Shown in pieces: positions 1 to 12,680 of a DNA stretch of 64,000 nt; position 1 is the first letter of the stretch, and each line of letters opens with the position of its first letter. The notes beneath the pieces are model-generated. The model was not told the origin of the DNA, did no database searches, and saw only the letters and a program-made list of their open reading frames with translations. The stretch comes from Hormiphora californensis (lineage: Eukaryota; Ctenophora; Tentaculata; Cydippida; Pleurobrachiidae), in the NCBI GenBank assembly GCA_020137815.1, contig CM035358.1, forward strand, positions 4,671,614 through 4,735,613. The letters are read 5' to 3'. Both the position numbers and the translations under genes were made by a program.

Positions 1-829
1 ACACCTCACACTCTGTTTAGAGGTATCAGAACCGCTTACCCTATTTTCATAACGCGCTCAAACCGTCATACTAAGCACTGAAAAGTTGTAGTCTACACTA
101 TTAGTTCTAGCCTAGGGATCTGAGCCGCGCACAAGGTGAAACCGAGACCAAATCTCGTTACTTTCCCGATATCTTTCACAGAAACAAGTATTGTAGAGCG
201 GTCAATAGAGCTGGCGGTTTCAAACTTCGTCCGTATTCGGAGGGATAGATTACCAGTTCAGTGTTTCAAACCAGGTTTAATTTGGCAAAGTAGAAGCTGA
301 GTTACAACATGTTTTGTACAAATGGTTCAACTTTAAGACCTTTTTAATTTTCATGGCCAAACCTTTGAAGATAGAAACTTCAAACTTTGCCACGATCTTT
401 GATATGATGTTAAGCATACCTGGCCTACTTTTTCAAAAAAAAATTCGTCATTAACACCTAAAACTGATCTCAAAACCAAGGTCCCGGAGATAATTTTTCA
501 AATATTAGTACAGAATTATAATTTTCAGACAATTTGGTGGGGAATACCAAAATTTGGTGCATTTTCATTGAGTGGTTGAGGAGCTATTAATTTTTGAAGT
601 GAATCAAACCGGATCTGTAACCCCTAGCTCAGGTCGCCGGGCGACCTTCACACGCGCTGGCAAGGGGTAACTTCGTAACCAACATACGTTTGAGGACATT
701 TTTGCTTTTATTATAGTAAGATAAATATTACTTTTAGCTTAAGGTGATGACGGCTTCGTTTAGCCGCACTACGCGTAGGGTTAACTGCACCAACAAACTT
801 TTAGCTTGGTTATCTTAAAATAATTTCAG
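1..829. other. No gene recognised upstream of first sushi-gene exon
   Basis: I see no convincing coding exon here. The stretch is AT-rich with short homopolymers and lies directly upstream of the acceptor at 827-829, which opens a phase-1 exon. It is therefore probably intron of the sushi gene, whose start codon and signal peptide must lie in this stretch unseen or outside the window. Confidence 0.4.
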
Positions 830-3800
830 ACTGGACAGCTTTAAAGATACCCCGAGACCTGGAGGCAACACCTCTCCAGATAAAGACGGACTCTACTCTG
901 GGCAATGGTGAGCAGATCACGGTACGAATGTACGACAAGGACAGCAGCTATATCAGTTATGTGCGTGTCATGTTCTCCTCCACAATGCGGTACTACATAA
1001 GCTACTGCACCAGCTGGACAGACCTGCCAGTGCAACCCCCGGTGGAGGTGGATAAGATCTGGTCGATCACCAAAACAGAGACCGCCATCATCATCACATG
1101 TAACAATGTGGAAGTGCTGAACTACCTGTTCGCAGATAGTTCAGATAACAAATGTGTTACCAAGTGGGGTGGTAATGTTGTGGAGGAGATCAACTTTAAC
1201 GGTGACACAGCATCTGACTTCTACAGAACAGGTAAGGATCCAAATTTAATGTAATCCAATGATGGGGGGGGTGCGACATGTTAATTTTGTTAACTTTGTT
1301 AATATTAACATCGAGAAAACAGGTGATTTATTAACAAAATTAACAAAAAGTTAACAAACGTTAACAAATGCCATTTATACCATCTAAATCCCCTTTTGCA
1401 CGTATTTTTGGTATTTAACACTTATTCTGCGAGCAAAGTTGTTCCTTCTGCACGATTTAAATACCACCACTACCTCTACTACGGCTTTTTTACAGCGATC
1501 TGTTCCATTGTGTAAATTTTAATAAAAACTAGCCAAAATAAACCGCAATTGAAGTCAAATGACACTAATCCACATTTTCCAACCCTAAAAATTAAGTCAG
1601 ACTCATGAATTTACCTTAAAACGAAAAATATCCCAAAAATAAATTTTTCTAAAAAACCACAAGGATTTGTAGCGAAGCAAATTTTCAATCTTTGACCAAA
1701 AAATTGATTTTGGAAAAATTTCATTTCCTTTTTCAACAAAAATGTTGTATATCATCTTATTAAGTCCAAAGAATCGATTACCAATGAAAAAATTACGTTG
1801 AAGTGAGATTTTATACGCTAAATAGAAATACAGTCGGACCCCGATTTAGGGGCCCCCGATTTAGTGGCACCCCGATTTAGGGACAGGATTTTTTTTCCCC
1901 CGATATAGGAAACTAACCTTATTTGACCCCGATTTAGTGGACACCCCGATTTAGTGGACAAGAGCCTTTCCCCCGAGGGTGTCCCTAAATCGGGGTCCGA
2001 CTGTATTTGAAAATTTTTTTTTATCCGTTTTGAGCCAAAAAACCTGTATGTCGGACTTAGGTTATCGGAAAAGGCCTTGTTTGGGTATATATGCGTTAGG
2101 TAAGTCATTAAACTATAAAATTAAACCAGTTAAAGTCGTATTATCAGCCAATAAGAACGGTCTTTTAGCATTTGTTAATTTTGTTAATTTTGTTAATTAA
2201 CAAAATCGAAAAAAAGAGGTGATTTATTAACAATTAACATGTCGTCCCCCCCCAATGATGCTTGTGTGTGGTCCATTGTAATACAATGATGGCTCAACCG
2301 TAGAGTATCGGGAGCAGTACTAAACAAATATAAACGCACCGCTTTAACCTTGTGTTTATATTTTTTAACCACCAGTGACCCCTCCAGTGACCCAGGGCTG
2401 TTTACGCATCTAGCGTCTTCTTCAATCAAACTTAGGAAGTTAGGAATCAATTTCTAGACTTAGTAGGCTTATTGGGAGTATCTCCAGTGATTTGTAGCCA
2501 AAGATTGATGAAATGAGGAATTTTTCGCCAAAAATTAAACTTAACACAGGCTACTGGACTTATCCTCTGCATGAGTCTGCGCCATACCAGGAAGGCCCCG
2601 CATACCAATCATACTTAGCCTAAGACACATGGCACACCCCCCCCCCTTTCCTAGCACCTCCACCACTACCAGTTCAGGTTCTCACCACCCATCCCATGAA
2701 CCATCTCTCCTTCTTTAGCGGCAAAAACATCCTTGATTTTTATAGCAGACAAATTTTTGCTGGGGTTTAAACAAGCAAGCTCTCTGCTCTACTACAACAA
2801 GTTATACCCAATCAACTCACACATTTTTATTTTTTCCAGTCCTATGCCCTGTTTTAACTGTTGATGGATCAACAAAAGGAGCCTGGAAGGCCTCACTGGT
2901 AGGGACAACCGTCACTATCGAATGTGCTGCCAACCATAACCTAGTGGGAAGTGGTACACTGACTTGTCAGCAGGATCTATCATGGTCAAGTGATGTACCG
3001 GAGTGCAACAAAATTGGTAAGTTCATTTAGTAATTATAATGCGATTTATATATTTCTGGGAAAAAGTTTAGAACGGGGTATAATTTGGCATATACATATA
3101 CTAGTAGGCCCGTTCGCCCTACGGGCGAATTTCGGGGAAATGGTAGCTGGATTAGGGAACGCTGACATCACCTGCACCATCCGTTCCTAGCCTATCTCTC
3201 ACTTTCTCTCTACCCATGTTGTTGTACGGCGTACGCTCTGGGCTTCCTGACAATGTCAAGGTGCAAGATCAATGTCATGGAGGTGCAGTGCTGCTCCAGA
3301 AACTCATCACGTAAAAACTTGGCCGCTATGTAGCCGATTCGGAGATTTCTGATTCGACTGGAGTAATCACCCTTGGGCGACGTTGGGTAAAGCTATCCGT
3401 AGTCGTTGATTGGCTCGCTTGAACACGATGGCGTAATCTGTCATATTCTCTAGCCTGCTCCCTGACAGCAGCAGTTCTCCTGGATCTAGATAAACGTTGC
3501 CGAATAGCGCTTGGGGTGGAAGAGCTAGACATCAGGACAGAAGTAAAAGAATGCACGTGCAGAATTGAATTTCCCCTTGGTGCCCAACTGCAACCGGGAG
3601 AGAGATCTCCAGGTGCCTCAAATAATTGCACGTGCTAGTGTAGTTGCTAGGTGACAACCGTTACACAATTTGCTTAGTAAGTAGTATGATTGGAACAAAA
3701 ATTAAAACTTCAGTATCAACTTTTCCGCACTGTTTTTTAGTTGCTAGTTTTGAAGCACAACAATTTCATACAGCATGCCCGGATCTCTCGATTGAAAACT

Positions 3801-6800
3801 CTGCCTCCGACCAATGGAGTGCTTTTGTTGGCGAAAAGATAGCAATCACCTGCAACAATTTCTACAAGTTGAATGGAGAAAGTGAAATACCGTGTGAATT
3901 ACAAGACAATTCCGGACAATGGACTAACGATATCCCTACATGCGATAAAATAGGTAAAGATCAATAGTAAAATGCACTCTTCTCCAATTTGTATGTTACT
4001 AGAGCCCAACGTTCTCAATCGTAACAACGGCTGATACAAAGGGATTCATGTGTTGAAAAGTCAATTTTCGCTAATTTTACCCCATAACTCGGTCATTTCT
4101 CAACCAATTTCAAACTTCCTGGGATCTTAAGAAAGAGGGGATCGAGCTCTTTCTAAAGAGCTGTAATCCCTCTCCCCTCCCGGCTCCCACTCTAAACCTG
4201 CACGTGCAAATGTTGCTTCAAGGCCATCACTACCAACCATCTGCCTTTTTATTAACTAGATAGCCCGTTGAAGTAGAGCACCCGTTGACCCGAATCCCCA
4301 CTCTTCCTCACCCAGGAGCACCCCTCTCACCCGCTGCAACCCGCACGTGCAGCCTTCAATCACCCGCTGCGTCTAGGGGCTATATGGCACCTCCTTGACA
4401 ACCGACCCCTTCTATTTGCACGTGTGGATAGGTCATCATACTCATCACGCCACGCATTTGTACTTATTATTGTCGCACTATTTATAATATATATTAGGTT
4501 GTCCCATAAATATTGTCCCTCGGTGATTTTTCCAAAAAAAAACGATTTGAAAGAAAATAAACGGTCCTACAGTACTTCTGACATCCTTGGCTCCATTCCA
4601 ATAGGTCAGGGATTCTACGTGCCCATACAGAAGAGTAGCTGTAGGTGAATTTGGTAGGCCAGTCTTGTAACGATCTTAAAACTGACTTTGGCCCATTTTG
4701 TTCCTAGCCAAAACCATCTCAGCACCATCTTACCTCAGGAGAATCATCTCTGATCCCTTATGAGGTAGTGTGGTGAGTTACAGGCATCAGAATGGTGCTC
4801 AACTTATGTGCACGCCAATGTTTACAAATTAACATTGATTTTCAGTGCAAAAAGTGGCTACCTCGCAAAATCATGTTTCTCGACCCCAGATGGGCCACCT
4901 GGATGCGATTGATGGTCCTATGTGGTAGAGAAAGGTCTATTCTAGAGTTCTTAGGCCGATTTCAAGACTGTCCTTCATTGGCTTCTTCTCACGATCATTG
5001 TTTTCTGTCAAAAACGTCTGCAGCTGCGGTTTTGAGTGAACTCTGTTTAAGGAGTGATAGCCCTAAAACGAAGGGTTCTATTCAAAAGTTAAAGGTCCCT
5101 GGAGCTCCCAGAGGATGCCCCCTAAGTCCCCAGCGGGTAAAATGAGCAGTCCATATCCTTATTTTAGCACAGCTGATTCAATTTAATGAGAAAGAAAAAT
5201 TTCATGATCAAAATTTTGAAGATCGTAGTAAGACATACGTGTAAAGATTGGCCCATAATCCTGAACTATACTACCTTGAGACATCCCTAACCTATAATAG
5301 GACTGGAGCCAAGGATGCTAGGAATACCGTAGAACCCTTTATTTTCTTTCAAATCATCATTTTCTTGAAAAAAATCACCGAGGGACAATATTTATGAGAC
5401 AACCTAATATTATGAATATTTTTTCCCAGTTTGTCCTGATAGAACCATCGTTAACTCGCCAACTAGTTTGAATGGGATTGAAGCAGGGAACTCCGTAACT
5501 GTCACTTGCACGGAAATTACCTTTGAACTAAAAGGACTAAGCACGGTATCCTGTGACAATAACGGAGTATGGAGTGCCCTTCCAACTTGCGAGAAAAAAG
5601 GCAAGTCTATATATAATAGACTCTCTATAATAGAGAACGATCATTACAAAGCTTTTGAAGAGCCTTAATTATATACTTTTTAACGTGTTCCAAAATACCT
5701 CATCAGCATGCCCGGATCTCTCGATTGAAAACTCTGCCTCCGACTCATGGGGTGCTGTTGTTGGCGAAACGATAACAATCACCTGCAACAATCTCTACAA
5801 GTTGAGCGGAGAAAGTGAAATACCGTGTGACATACAAGGAAATTCCGGACATTGGACTAAAGATATCCCTACATGCGATAAAATAGGTAAAGATACATAG
5901 TCTCACTGTCTCAGGTCTCTACGATCAGCTGTATTTGAGATACATACAGGGAATTTCTCTATTTCCAAAAAAACGGCTTTCATATCGTTAGACGCAACTT
6001 TTCACCAATTTAGAGCCTTAAAGGTTGGACAAGATACGGTTTTAATGGATCAAAAGAAACAAGTTGGTGAAGGTCCCATGCTTCTAACTTGTGTTTGAAG
6101 CTTGCACGTGCATGCGCGTTCCTAGTTATGAAGGAATTTCAAACACAACATAATGTCCATTTTTTTCAACTGTTCACCCCCCAAAGTCGTGCGCGGAATT
6201 GTTTTGCGCGTTTATCACAAGTTAACGTGTAGCGCGCGCAGCGTAAATTAAAATATCGCACGCGCACGAGTTGAGGGGTGAACAGTTGAATAAAAATGGA
6301 CTTTAGAGACGTCATCTTTTCACCAAACTTTTAAATGGACACCAAGGAATGTAACAACCAATTAGTTTAGTCATTATTCCAAATTTCGTTTTTGTGCACC
6401 TCTCACTTTAAACCGTTTTTTATTAATATTTTTCGCTTTCAGTTTGTCCTGGTCTGACGATTGCAAACAGTTCACGCATTGATTACGAATCGGCGGAGAT
6501 TGGAAATGTCACGACAGTTTCATGTGCAGATTTCTTTGAGTTACAGGGTGAGAGTGTTCTTACTTGTAATGCTGTCTCTAGTACTGATGCAGAGTGGAGC
6601 AGTGATGTGCCTATTTGTACAAAAGGTAATTTCTAATCCTTATCCCCCATGATGTTCACGTCAAAACGGTTATAGCTATCCTTAGGATGGATAGAAACTA
6701 GTCCAATTGAGCGTTTGGGCGGGGGGGGTCCAGCCCTAAAAAACAGGCATGTAGGGGAAGTTTTGAAAGTGGTGGGGCCAAATTTTTTTGGTCACGTGAT

Positions 6801-7423
6801 ATGACATACACTGACTTTTCTACTGAAAATTTGAGTAGATCGGGCGAAGAGACAGCGGAGCCCGAGAAAAATTTTCGGTTTTTAGGCCAAAAAGTCATAG
6901 TTTTCGTATAATCATAAAAAGTACTGGGGCCATTTCCTGAAAAGTACTGGGGCCATGGCGTACCCTGCCCCCCCCCCTTCCCCTACATGCGTGTAAAAAA
7001 AGCTAAGCCATCGGCCAAAATTAGGGTACCTTTAGCTTTTTAAGCTTTTTTAGCCTTTTTTAGCTTTTTGTAGCTTTATTTAGCTTTATTAGCCTAAAGC
7101 TAAAAAGGCTAGAAAAGGCTAAAAAGCTAAAATAAAGCTAAAATAAACGCCATCGACCAAAATCAGGGTACCTTTAGCTTTTTTAGGGCTGGACCCCCCC
7201 CCCCCCCCACGTTTTACTCATCCAGGTTGCCCTGAGTTTTCCATCCCCAACTCTGGTTCCTGGGGCCCAATCCAAAATGACGGAGACCACCTGACTGTTA
7301 CCTGTTCCCGGGATGGCGATATTCTAAATCTGGTAGGGGATGATGTCGTTACCTGCAGTTTCTTAGCGAATACCAAAATGTACACCACTTCAGACTTGCC
7401 TACTTGTGAATTCAACAATCGAT
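830..7423 (+). CDS. Secreted sushi (CCP) repeat protein, 5' incomplete
   Basis: Seven exons are visible, each phase 1 at both ends: 830-1231, 2840-3016, 3774-3953, 5430-5600, 5707-5886, 6443-6625 and 7226-7423. The first encodes about 134 residues of a domain I cannot name, with motifs such as ITCNNVEVLNY and DTASDFYR; related sequences sit next to sushi domains in other non-bilaterian animals as far as I recall. Each following exon encodes one sushi/CCP domain of 57-66 residues (CP near the start, a central TC, a Trp and a final Cys). Sushi domains normally mediate extracellular protein binding. Exons 3774-3953 and 5707-5886 are near-identical tandem copies. Exon 5430-5600 ends in a GC donor. 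A possible terminal exon after the acceptor at 7561-7563 would add about ten residues and a stop near 7594. No transmembrane segment is seen. The 5' end is missing. Confidence 0.75.
1264..2253. mobile_element. Non-autonomous DNA element with G-run termini
   Basis: Inverted ends start with a run of G followed by a conserved CGACATGTTAAT block, at 1264 and reversed at 2253. Both sides are flanked by AATGAT (1258-1263 and 2254-2259), consistent with a 6-bp target duplication. The interior holds TTAACAAA repeats near both ends and a nested second element. There is no transposase. It lies in the intron after the first sushi-gene exon. Confidence 0.6.
1831..2003. mobile_element. Pogo/Tigger-like MITE, 173 bp
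   Basis: Termini CAGTCGGACCCCGATTTAG are inverted at each end and flanked by TA on both sides. The interior repeats CCCCGATTTAG several times. Copies occur at 18383-18554, 54165-54285, 47475-47587 (degraded) and 56894-56955 (short). The superfamily assignment rests only on the TA duplication and terminal style. Confidence 0.7.
3326..3631 (-). other. 101-codon open frame in a sushi-gene intron, possible element fragment
   Basis: The open frame is Ser/Arg-rich and contains a basic helix-like stretch (SRSRRTAAVREQAREYDRL). This resembles basic N-terminal stretches of transposon-encoded proteins, but I cannot assign a family. It is antisense to the host gene and lacks flanking exon signals. Confidence 0.2.
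4494..5407. mobile_element. Mariner-like non-autonomous element, 914 bp
   Basis: The ends read TTAGGTTGTC and its reverse complement, flanked by TA at 4492-4493 and 5408-5409. The inverted similarity extends inward about 120 bp on each side. The interior open frames do not resemble a DDE transposase, so this is a non-autonomous or decayed copy. It sits in the intron before sushi exon 5430-5600. Confidence 0.7.
6153..6304. mobile_element. Small foldback MITE, about 150 bp
   Basis: Inverted ends (GTCCATTTTT / AAAAATGGAC, then a CAACTGTTCACCCC block) enclose a CG-rich core with GTGCGCGGAAT and GTTAACGTGT. A second member with the same core but different tips is at 41230-41381. Confidence 0.6.
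6721..7208. mobile_element. Foldback element with G-run/C-run termini
   Basis: A G-run plus TCCAGCCCTAAAA at the left is mirrored by TTTTAGGGCTGGA plus a C-run at the right. The interior holds a long hairpin built from TAGCTTTTT-type repeats (about 7036-7144) and a direct repeat of about 30 bp near 7007 and 7150. It lies immediately upstream of sushi exon 7226-7423, so its C-run now serves as part of that exon's polypyrimidine region. Confidence 0.6.
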
Positions 7424-8647
7424 GTAAGTCTTGAACATCCTAATTAAGTTGTGACAAAAATCACTTGTCACACAATGACTGATAAAACGACTAATTTGAA
7501 TTGACGAGGACATCAGACTCCCAACCCATTGGACACACTCTCCCCCCCCCCCCCCCCACACAGCTCACGTCATATCTCTATATCATAGTCCATAGAGCAT
7601 CTGCATTATATCACGATAGCAACGACAGCTACAATCACCCCTCATCTCATTAACTGAATTTAACGAAGATATTTTCCTTGATCAACCCATTTTGAAGATA
7701 GATACCTGATATAAACACGGTCAACCTAGTTAATTTGATAATATTCGGGGCTTGGTAAGACCCCCCAACCCGAATATAAACCAAACTCAACCCATCCCCT
7801 TAAAAACAACGGGGCCGAGCCGACAGGCCCTTAATAACAGATGAAAAAACCGTTAAACCATAAACCATAAACCATAAACCATGCACACTACCATCTAAAC
7901 CCAGCCAGCACCGAACCACCCAGAATGGGTTCATTCCAAGAGGGTCTTTTGCTTGGCATTCAAGGAGAAAAGTTTTACTTTAGCTCTGTATTTGGTATCA
8001 TTTATCAACAATGCCGCATTGTTGATACCAAATACAGAGCTAAAGTAAAAAGTCAGTAAATCTGTAAGAGGCCTGATTGGTCATTACTGAGTACAGCCGA
8101 CGCCCGACAAGGCGACAAAGACACGTTAATATGTATAAAGCTGCCAATAGATACGCAAAAGAAAGGCCCGAATGCTGTTCCCTGTGCACCGTCTCATGCG
8201 TGTCATCTGTGCTTTTACTGGTCACTACTGAAGACTAGTTTGGCCTCTCTTGTTAAACAAGGGGACTGCCGAGTGCCGAGTCACGACGCCGACTGCGACA
8301 TTTATTTGGTCGATTTAAAAAAACAACCCCAAGTCCCAACATTCAACACCGATTGGCATCACTTTTCAGCGGCCAAGGATCGATTTTAACGTTTTGGGAA
8401 GTGGGAACCCGATATCCAAAATTTTGGTTTATTTTATTTGCAAAAAAGTCAGACTTTTTATTTTCCCGCGCGCGGCAATCGGCAGCGGCGAAATTTTGAC
8501 AAAAACGCTGCAATTGCATGGCGCGCGTTACAGTAGCTCGAATTTGAACATTTCCGGACAAAATAAAATATCTTTTCTATCATTTTTTCCGACTCTCTCG
8601 GTTTTTTTTCTACACCTCTTTTTCCTATCCCCTGCCGCAAAGCCATT
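7424..8647. other. Intergenic region with a long palindrome
   Basis: This follows the last recognised sushi exon and precedes the PHD gene. It holds a C-run at 7541-7557, an AACCATAA short tandem repeat near 7856-7880, and a near-perfect palindrome at about 7976-8046 (arms beginning ACTTTAGCTCTGTATTTGG). No coding exon is convincing apart from the possible short terminal exon of the sushi gene near 7564-7594. Confidence 0.5.
7976..8046. repeat. 71-bp near-perfect palindrome
   Basis: The left arm starts ACTTTAGCTCTGTATTTGG and the right arm ends CCAAATACAGAGCTAAAGT. An inner palindrome (ATCAACAATG-CCG-CATTGTTGAT) sits at the centre. Only a few unpaired bases break the symmetry. It could form a cruciform or hairpin; no function is visible. 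Confidence 0.75.
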
Positions 8648-11600
8648 ATGACGTCTGTTATGGATATACTTGTTGGATCAAATGATAATCTTCAGGATGA
8701 GGTAGCAATTTTGAAGTTTTTGAGTCTCGTAAATCTCCAAAATTCGTTCATATTCATATTCAAATTACCTCTCTTTTTTTCTGAACCTTCAACCGCCGCC
8801 TAAATAGCTGATAATTTTTTCAGAACCTTAATATTGAAAATGAACTCTCACAACCAATTGAAGAACATGATGCGTTATTTGATCTTTCTAAAGAGGATGA
8901 GGGTCTGGAATCCCCCGAGAATGAATACTACAAACCTATTGTTATTGAAAGTATGTTTTAATGAAGTTATCCTCAATCTACATTCTACTGGTCAACAATT
9001 ATAAAATGAACGCCTAATTTTACAGCAATGCCTTTCTTCAGACTCCAAACCGTTGAAAAAACGCCGAAGGGAACAAGTTACAATGAACGTAGCACCACTA
9101 TCGACTGGTCAGATATTTGATTCCACGCCGGGTGAGGAAATTGATGACGATGAGCTGTTAGAGGATGGTAGTTTGGATGAGGTATCTGATGATGATCCGG
9201 ATGATGATATCGATCAACCATTCCGAATACCCGTTATGGATCCTTCTGTGAGTGATACATTCCCCTATTTTATCAAAACTTCCATCTTTAGAAGTGATTT
9301 CTCTTGAAATTTCTACTGATTTATCTTATTCAGGAGCCGAGGTTTTGTTTTTGTCGTTGGGGTGAGAGTGGAGCGATGGTGCAGTGTTCGGGATGTAAAG
9401 AATGGTTCCATGATGAATGCATCGGACTTGTTGAACAGGAAATCGAAAACATTATCACATACTACTGTGCAGTGTGTTGTGCTAAAGATAAGAAACACGT
9501 CACAACTTATAAACGGGATCCGGCGGTTTTGAGAAGAATTGTCAACAAGAAGGTATGATCTGCTTCTGTTAGGAAGCCTTACTCCTCTAGTTCGGCTCTT
9601 ACCCAAACATTACTATTCAACATGCAGATTACCCTTATTGATATATTCCGTATTATTTCAACGGGTGACAAGTCCCGGATTCGCTAAAAAAACTGTCGTG
9701 CATTCGTTGATTTAATTAGAAATAGAGACGAGCACATTTCCTATCTATTTCAGGTGAAAAGGAACATTATTTCACAGCGCCCCTTCCCCTCTGGTAGCCG
9801 GATGATGGTTAATGTCAAGAGCATCCGGCCTGCCAAGTTTCATATACCCCAGGACTTTTATCAGCAGGTAGGAAGTTGTTTACTCACATAGTTGGAAGTC
9901 AATATAACTTGAAGTCATCACATGCTTGCATTGGTTGATGACTAGTACTAGTTTACCTGTTACCACGTTATTTGTATCCCGTTTCAAATGTCCAGGAGTT
10001 CCAGGAAGAGCACGAGGAGAGACAGAGGATAAACAGGGCACAGAAACGGAAACGACAGGTGGAGAGGAAGATACGGAAAGAGATGAAGATGACGAAAGAG
10101 GATCACAAATTGGTAAAGAAGAATTTCATGGTTGTCGAGCAAAAAGAGGAACCTGGGGTGAGTGGTATTGGGAGCTAGATAGAAATCAATTACCAACCCT
10201 GTAAAGTTAACAAAATAATTGACAGACGGTTTAACCCTGTGTTTTCTTGCCTTGCTCGATCCTGTTTCACAAATGTACAGGAGGGTTAGAACATAACAAG
10301 TGTTTTCTTTGTTAGTTAAATATTTTAGTCTAAAGTATCGTTACTCAGGAGATCTATGAGGAATACGAGTGTGACTTGACCAAAATAGAAAGTCAATATT
10401 TCGAAGAGGAAGAGGAGGAGGAGGAGGAACTTGTTGAGAGGGAGGAAGAGGTAGTTGAAGAAGATGGGCTTGTCAAGATGGAACAGCTGGAAGCTGCTGC
10501 AGCAGGAGAGGAAGAGGAAGGAAATGATGGGACTGCTATGGAGGAGGGGGATACTAGTGTTGTTAATGAGGAAGTGGAAGAGGAGGAGGAGGATGAAGAA
10601 GAAGAGGAACGAATAATTGCGGTAAGTGTTCAAAATCTTTCATCGAGTTTCAGTTTTCACGGTATTATAACTTATAATCGGGGTCCGACTGTATTATAAC
10701 TTTACACAAACCTAGAATATATTATTAGATAAAAATTAGCTGGTTATATCTATTACTGAAAGACACAACACTGTTTCCTCAGACCATCATCGAAGAGGAT
10801 ATTGTACCTGGATCAGGGGACAACTGGAGATATGGTTACAAGAAAGAGAAGAGAAAGTCCAAAAAACGGGAACCGAAAGCTCCTAAACCCCCCAAGATCC
10901 CAAAGGTTAAGGTTCCCAAGCCTCCCAAACCTGCCAAAGTCAAGAAAGAACCTGTGGCGTTTGTGATGTGTGAGGAGTGCGGGGACGCGTTCAAGACTGA
11001 GAAGGCCAGGGACAGGCATTTTAAGAGTAAACATGCGGTCAAGGAGGTCGTTATGTATGAGTGTGAAGAATGTCAAAAGGTGAGTGTGGTTCTTGTTCAT
11101 ATAAACAAGTGCCATTCCAAATGGGGATCTGTAACCAATAAAATTCTTGTTTTGTTCATACCCTTTTGGGCGGGGAGGGAGGGTGGGTGGGGGGTTATCA
11201 TGGTGACAAATGGTGACTCATCTGACTATTTAGGGTATGTCACCATCACCATTTGTCAACATTTGTCGCCATTCGGCTCCATTTTTCCCCATTTCTCTCC
11301 ATTTGTCACCATTTTTTGACGAAATATGCGGATTTCGGCAGAATTTCTTTAAAAATTTGATAAAATATATTAATTTCCTTAGACCGATATATTTGTTCAT
11401 AAGTTGTTTACATGGCCATTCCGGATCGGCTAGTAGTGTATTGGACCGCTAAAACTTTCCAAAAGTCACGTTGAGGGTGTACCTCCCTCGCACAACACAT
11501 AAAAGCGCAATTAACCACCTGTGACCCTTAATTACATCCAATCGACTTGAAACTTGGTAGAAGTGTCCCCCAGTGTCCCATAACATCATATTATGCCCCA

Positions 11601-12253
11601 TAGCATCATATTATGCCTGTAGGAAGCTCCAGCGAGAATGGTGACAAATGGTGACTCATCTCAAAATTTTGGTCATGTCACCATCACCATTTGTCACCAT
11701 ATGTCACCATTTGTCACCATGATTACCCCCCCCCCCCCCCCCCGGGAGGGTCAAACAAGGCAATAATATTCAATATTTCTAGTATTTTGATCCTTTCTTT
11801 TTTAGCGATACTCATCCAAGGCAGCGCTACAAGATCACATTACAAAGCTTCATAGATGCAAGGAAACCTTCGCGTGCATGTTCTGTGGTGACAACTTCAC
11901 ATCCATGAACAAGGTAAGAGAAATGAGAAGATCACTGTAGTATTCAGAATGGTTTTATTTCCCTCTTTCTCTTTCCCCCATTTGTTACAACCCCCCACCC
12001 CTGTTTTCTCCCCCCCCCCCATTTGGCAACTTCTCCTCGGCCCTGTTCTCTCCCGCATTTGTACCCCCCCCCCCCTCATTTTTTAAACTCCTCCCCCTCT
12101 CAGCTGACAGCCCACACCAACTCTCGGCACCTGAACGTCCGGATTTCCTGCGAGATATGTTCCCGATCGTACAGCAACAGGTCCGCCCTTGCCAGTCACA
12201 TGAGGAAGAGTCACGGGGAAGGTGCGGGAGATAGTGATGATGATCAGGACTGA
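8648..12253 (+). CDS. PHD-finger and C2H2 zinc-finger nuclear protein
   Basis: Ten exons join in frame to 569 residues: 8648-8701, 8824-8950, 9042-9247, 9334-9552, 9754-9867, 9996-10157, 10349-10621, 10783-11079, 11806-11913 and 12104-12253. The order is an acidic N-terminus, a C4HC3 PHD finger in exon 4 (CFC, CSGC, WFHDEC, CAVC), a charged coiled stretch, a long poly-Glu region in exon 7, a Lys/Pro linker, then four C2H2 fingers. Fingers 2 and 3 are each cut by an intron at the same place. PHD fingers usually read histone H3 tails and C2H2 fingers bind nucleic acid, so a chromatin role is likely. I do not recognise an orthologue for this combination. Start chosen as the first ATG giving an open exon with a good donor. 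A polyadenylation-like AATAAA lies at 12482. Confidence 0.85.
11189..11743. mobile_element. Foldback MITE with G-run termini in PHD-gene intron 8
   Basis: A G-run followed by TATCATGGTGACAAATGG at the left mirrors CCATTTGTCACCATGAT plus a C-run at the right. TGGTGACAAATGGTGAC-type sub-repeats occur several times inside. No open frame of note. It fills most of the 726-bp intron. Confidence 0.65.
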
Positions 12254-12680
12254 ACAGTGAACACTCACACCGTTGTTAAACAGAGTTAAAAATACTTTGT
12301 TTTCCGTATAAATACCAATTTTTCGTGGACAAAAGAGGACATTCTGTTCATATTAAGATACTTTTTATTTTGTGCAGAATCAGCTATCAGTGTTTGTGTG
12401 TGTGTGTGAGAAAGAGTGAGATGAAATGTTATGAATTATTTCGCATATAATATTTGAAGTAAAGAGGGCCCAGGAACTTTCAATAAACTGAAGGTGCCAA
12501 GTTATGGGGGACATTTTTGGGTATCTTCCAGCATCCTCAGAACTTATTAATATCGTACTCACTTTATATTGACACATTTACTGAGACAGTGTCTTTTCGA
12601 TTTATCTCTCTTCCCAGTTCCCCTATTCCTTTCCCATCCCGTGAGTTCTCTAAAAATCCTAATTCCCGTCTAGTGCGTTC
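12254..12680. other. 3' region of PHD gene and upstream of next gene
   Basis: Holds a short TG repeat (12392-12406) and AATAAA at 12482. I see no separate gene. Confidence 0.4.

Noticed and set aside
4792-5145. 117-codon frame inside the mariner-like element
   Set aside because: No DDE/D motif or other transposase signature is seen, and it does not reach the element ends.
10376-10633. Possible separate poly-Glu protein, and a poly-Leu protein opposite
   Set aside because: The poly-Glu frame is exon 7 of the PHD/C2H2 gene; the other strand is its shadow.
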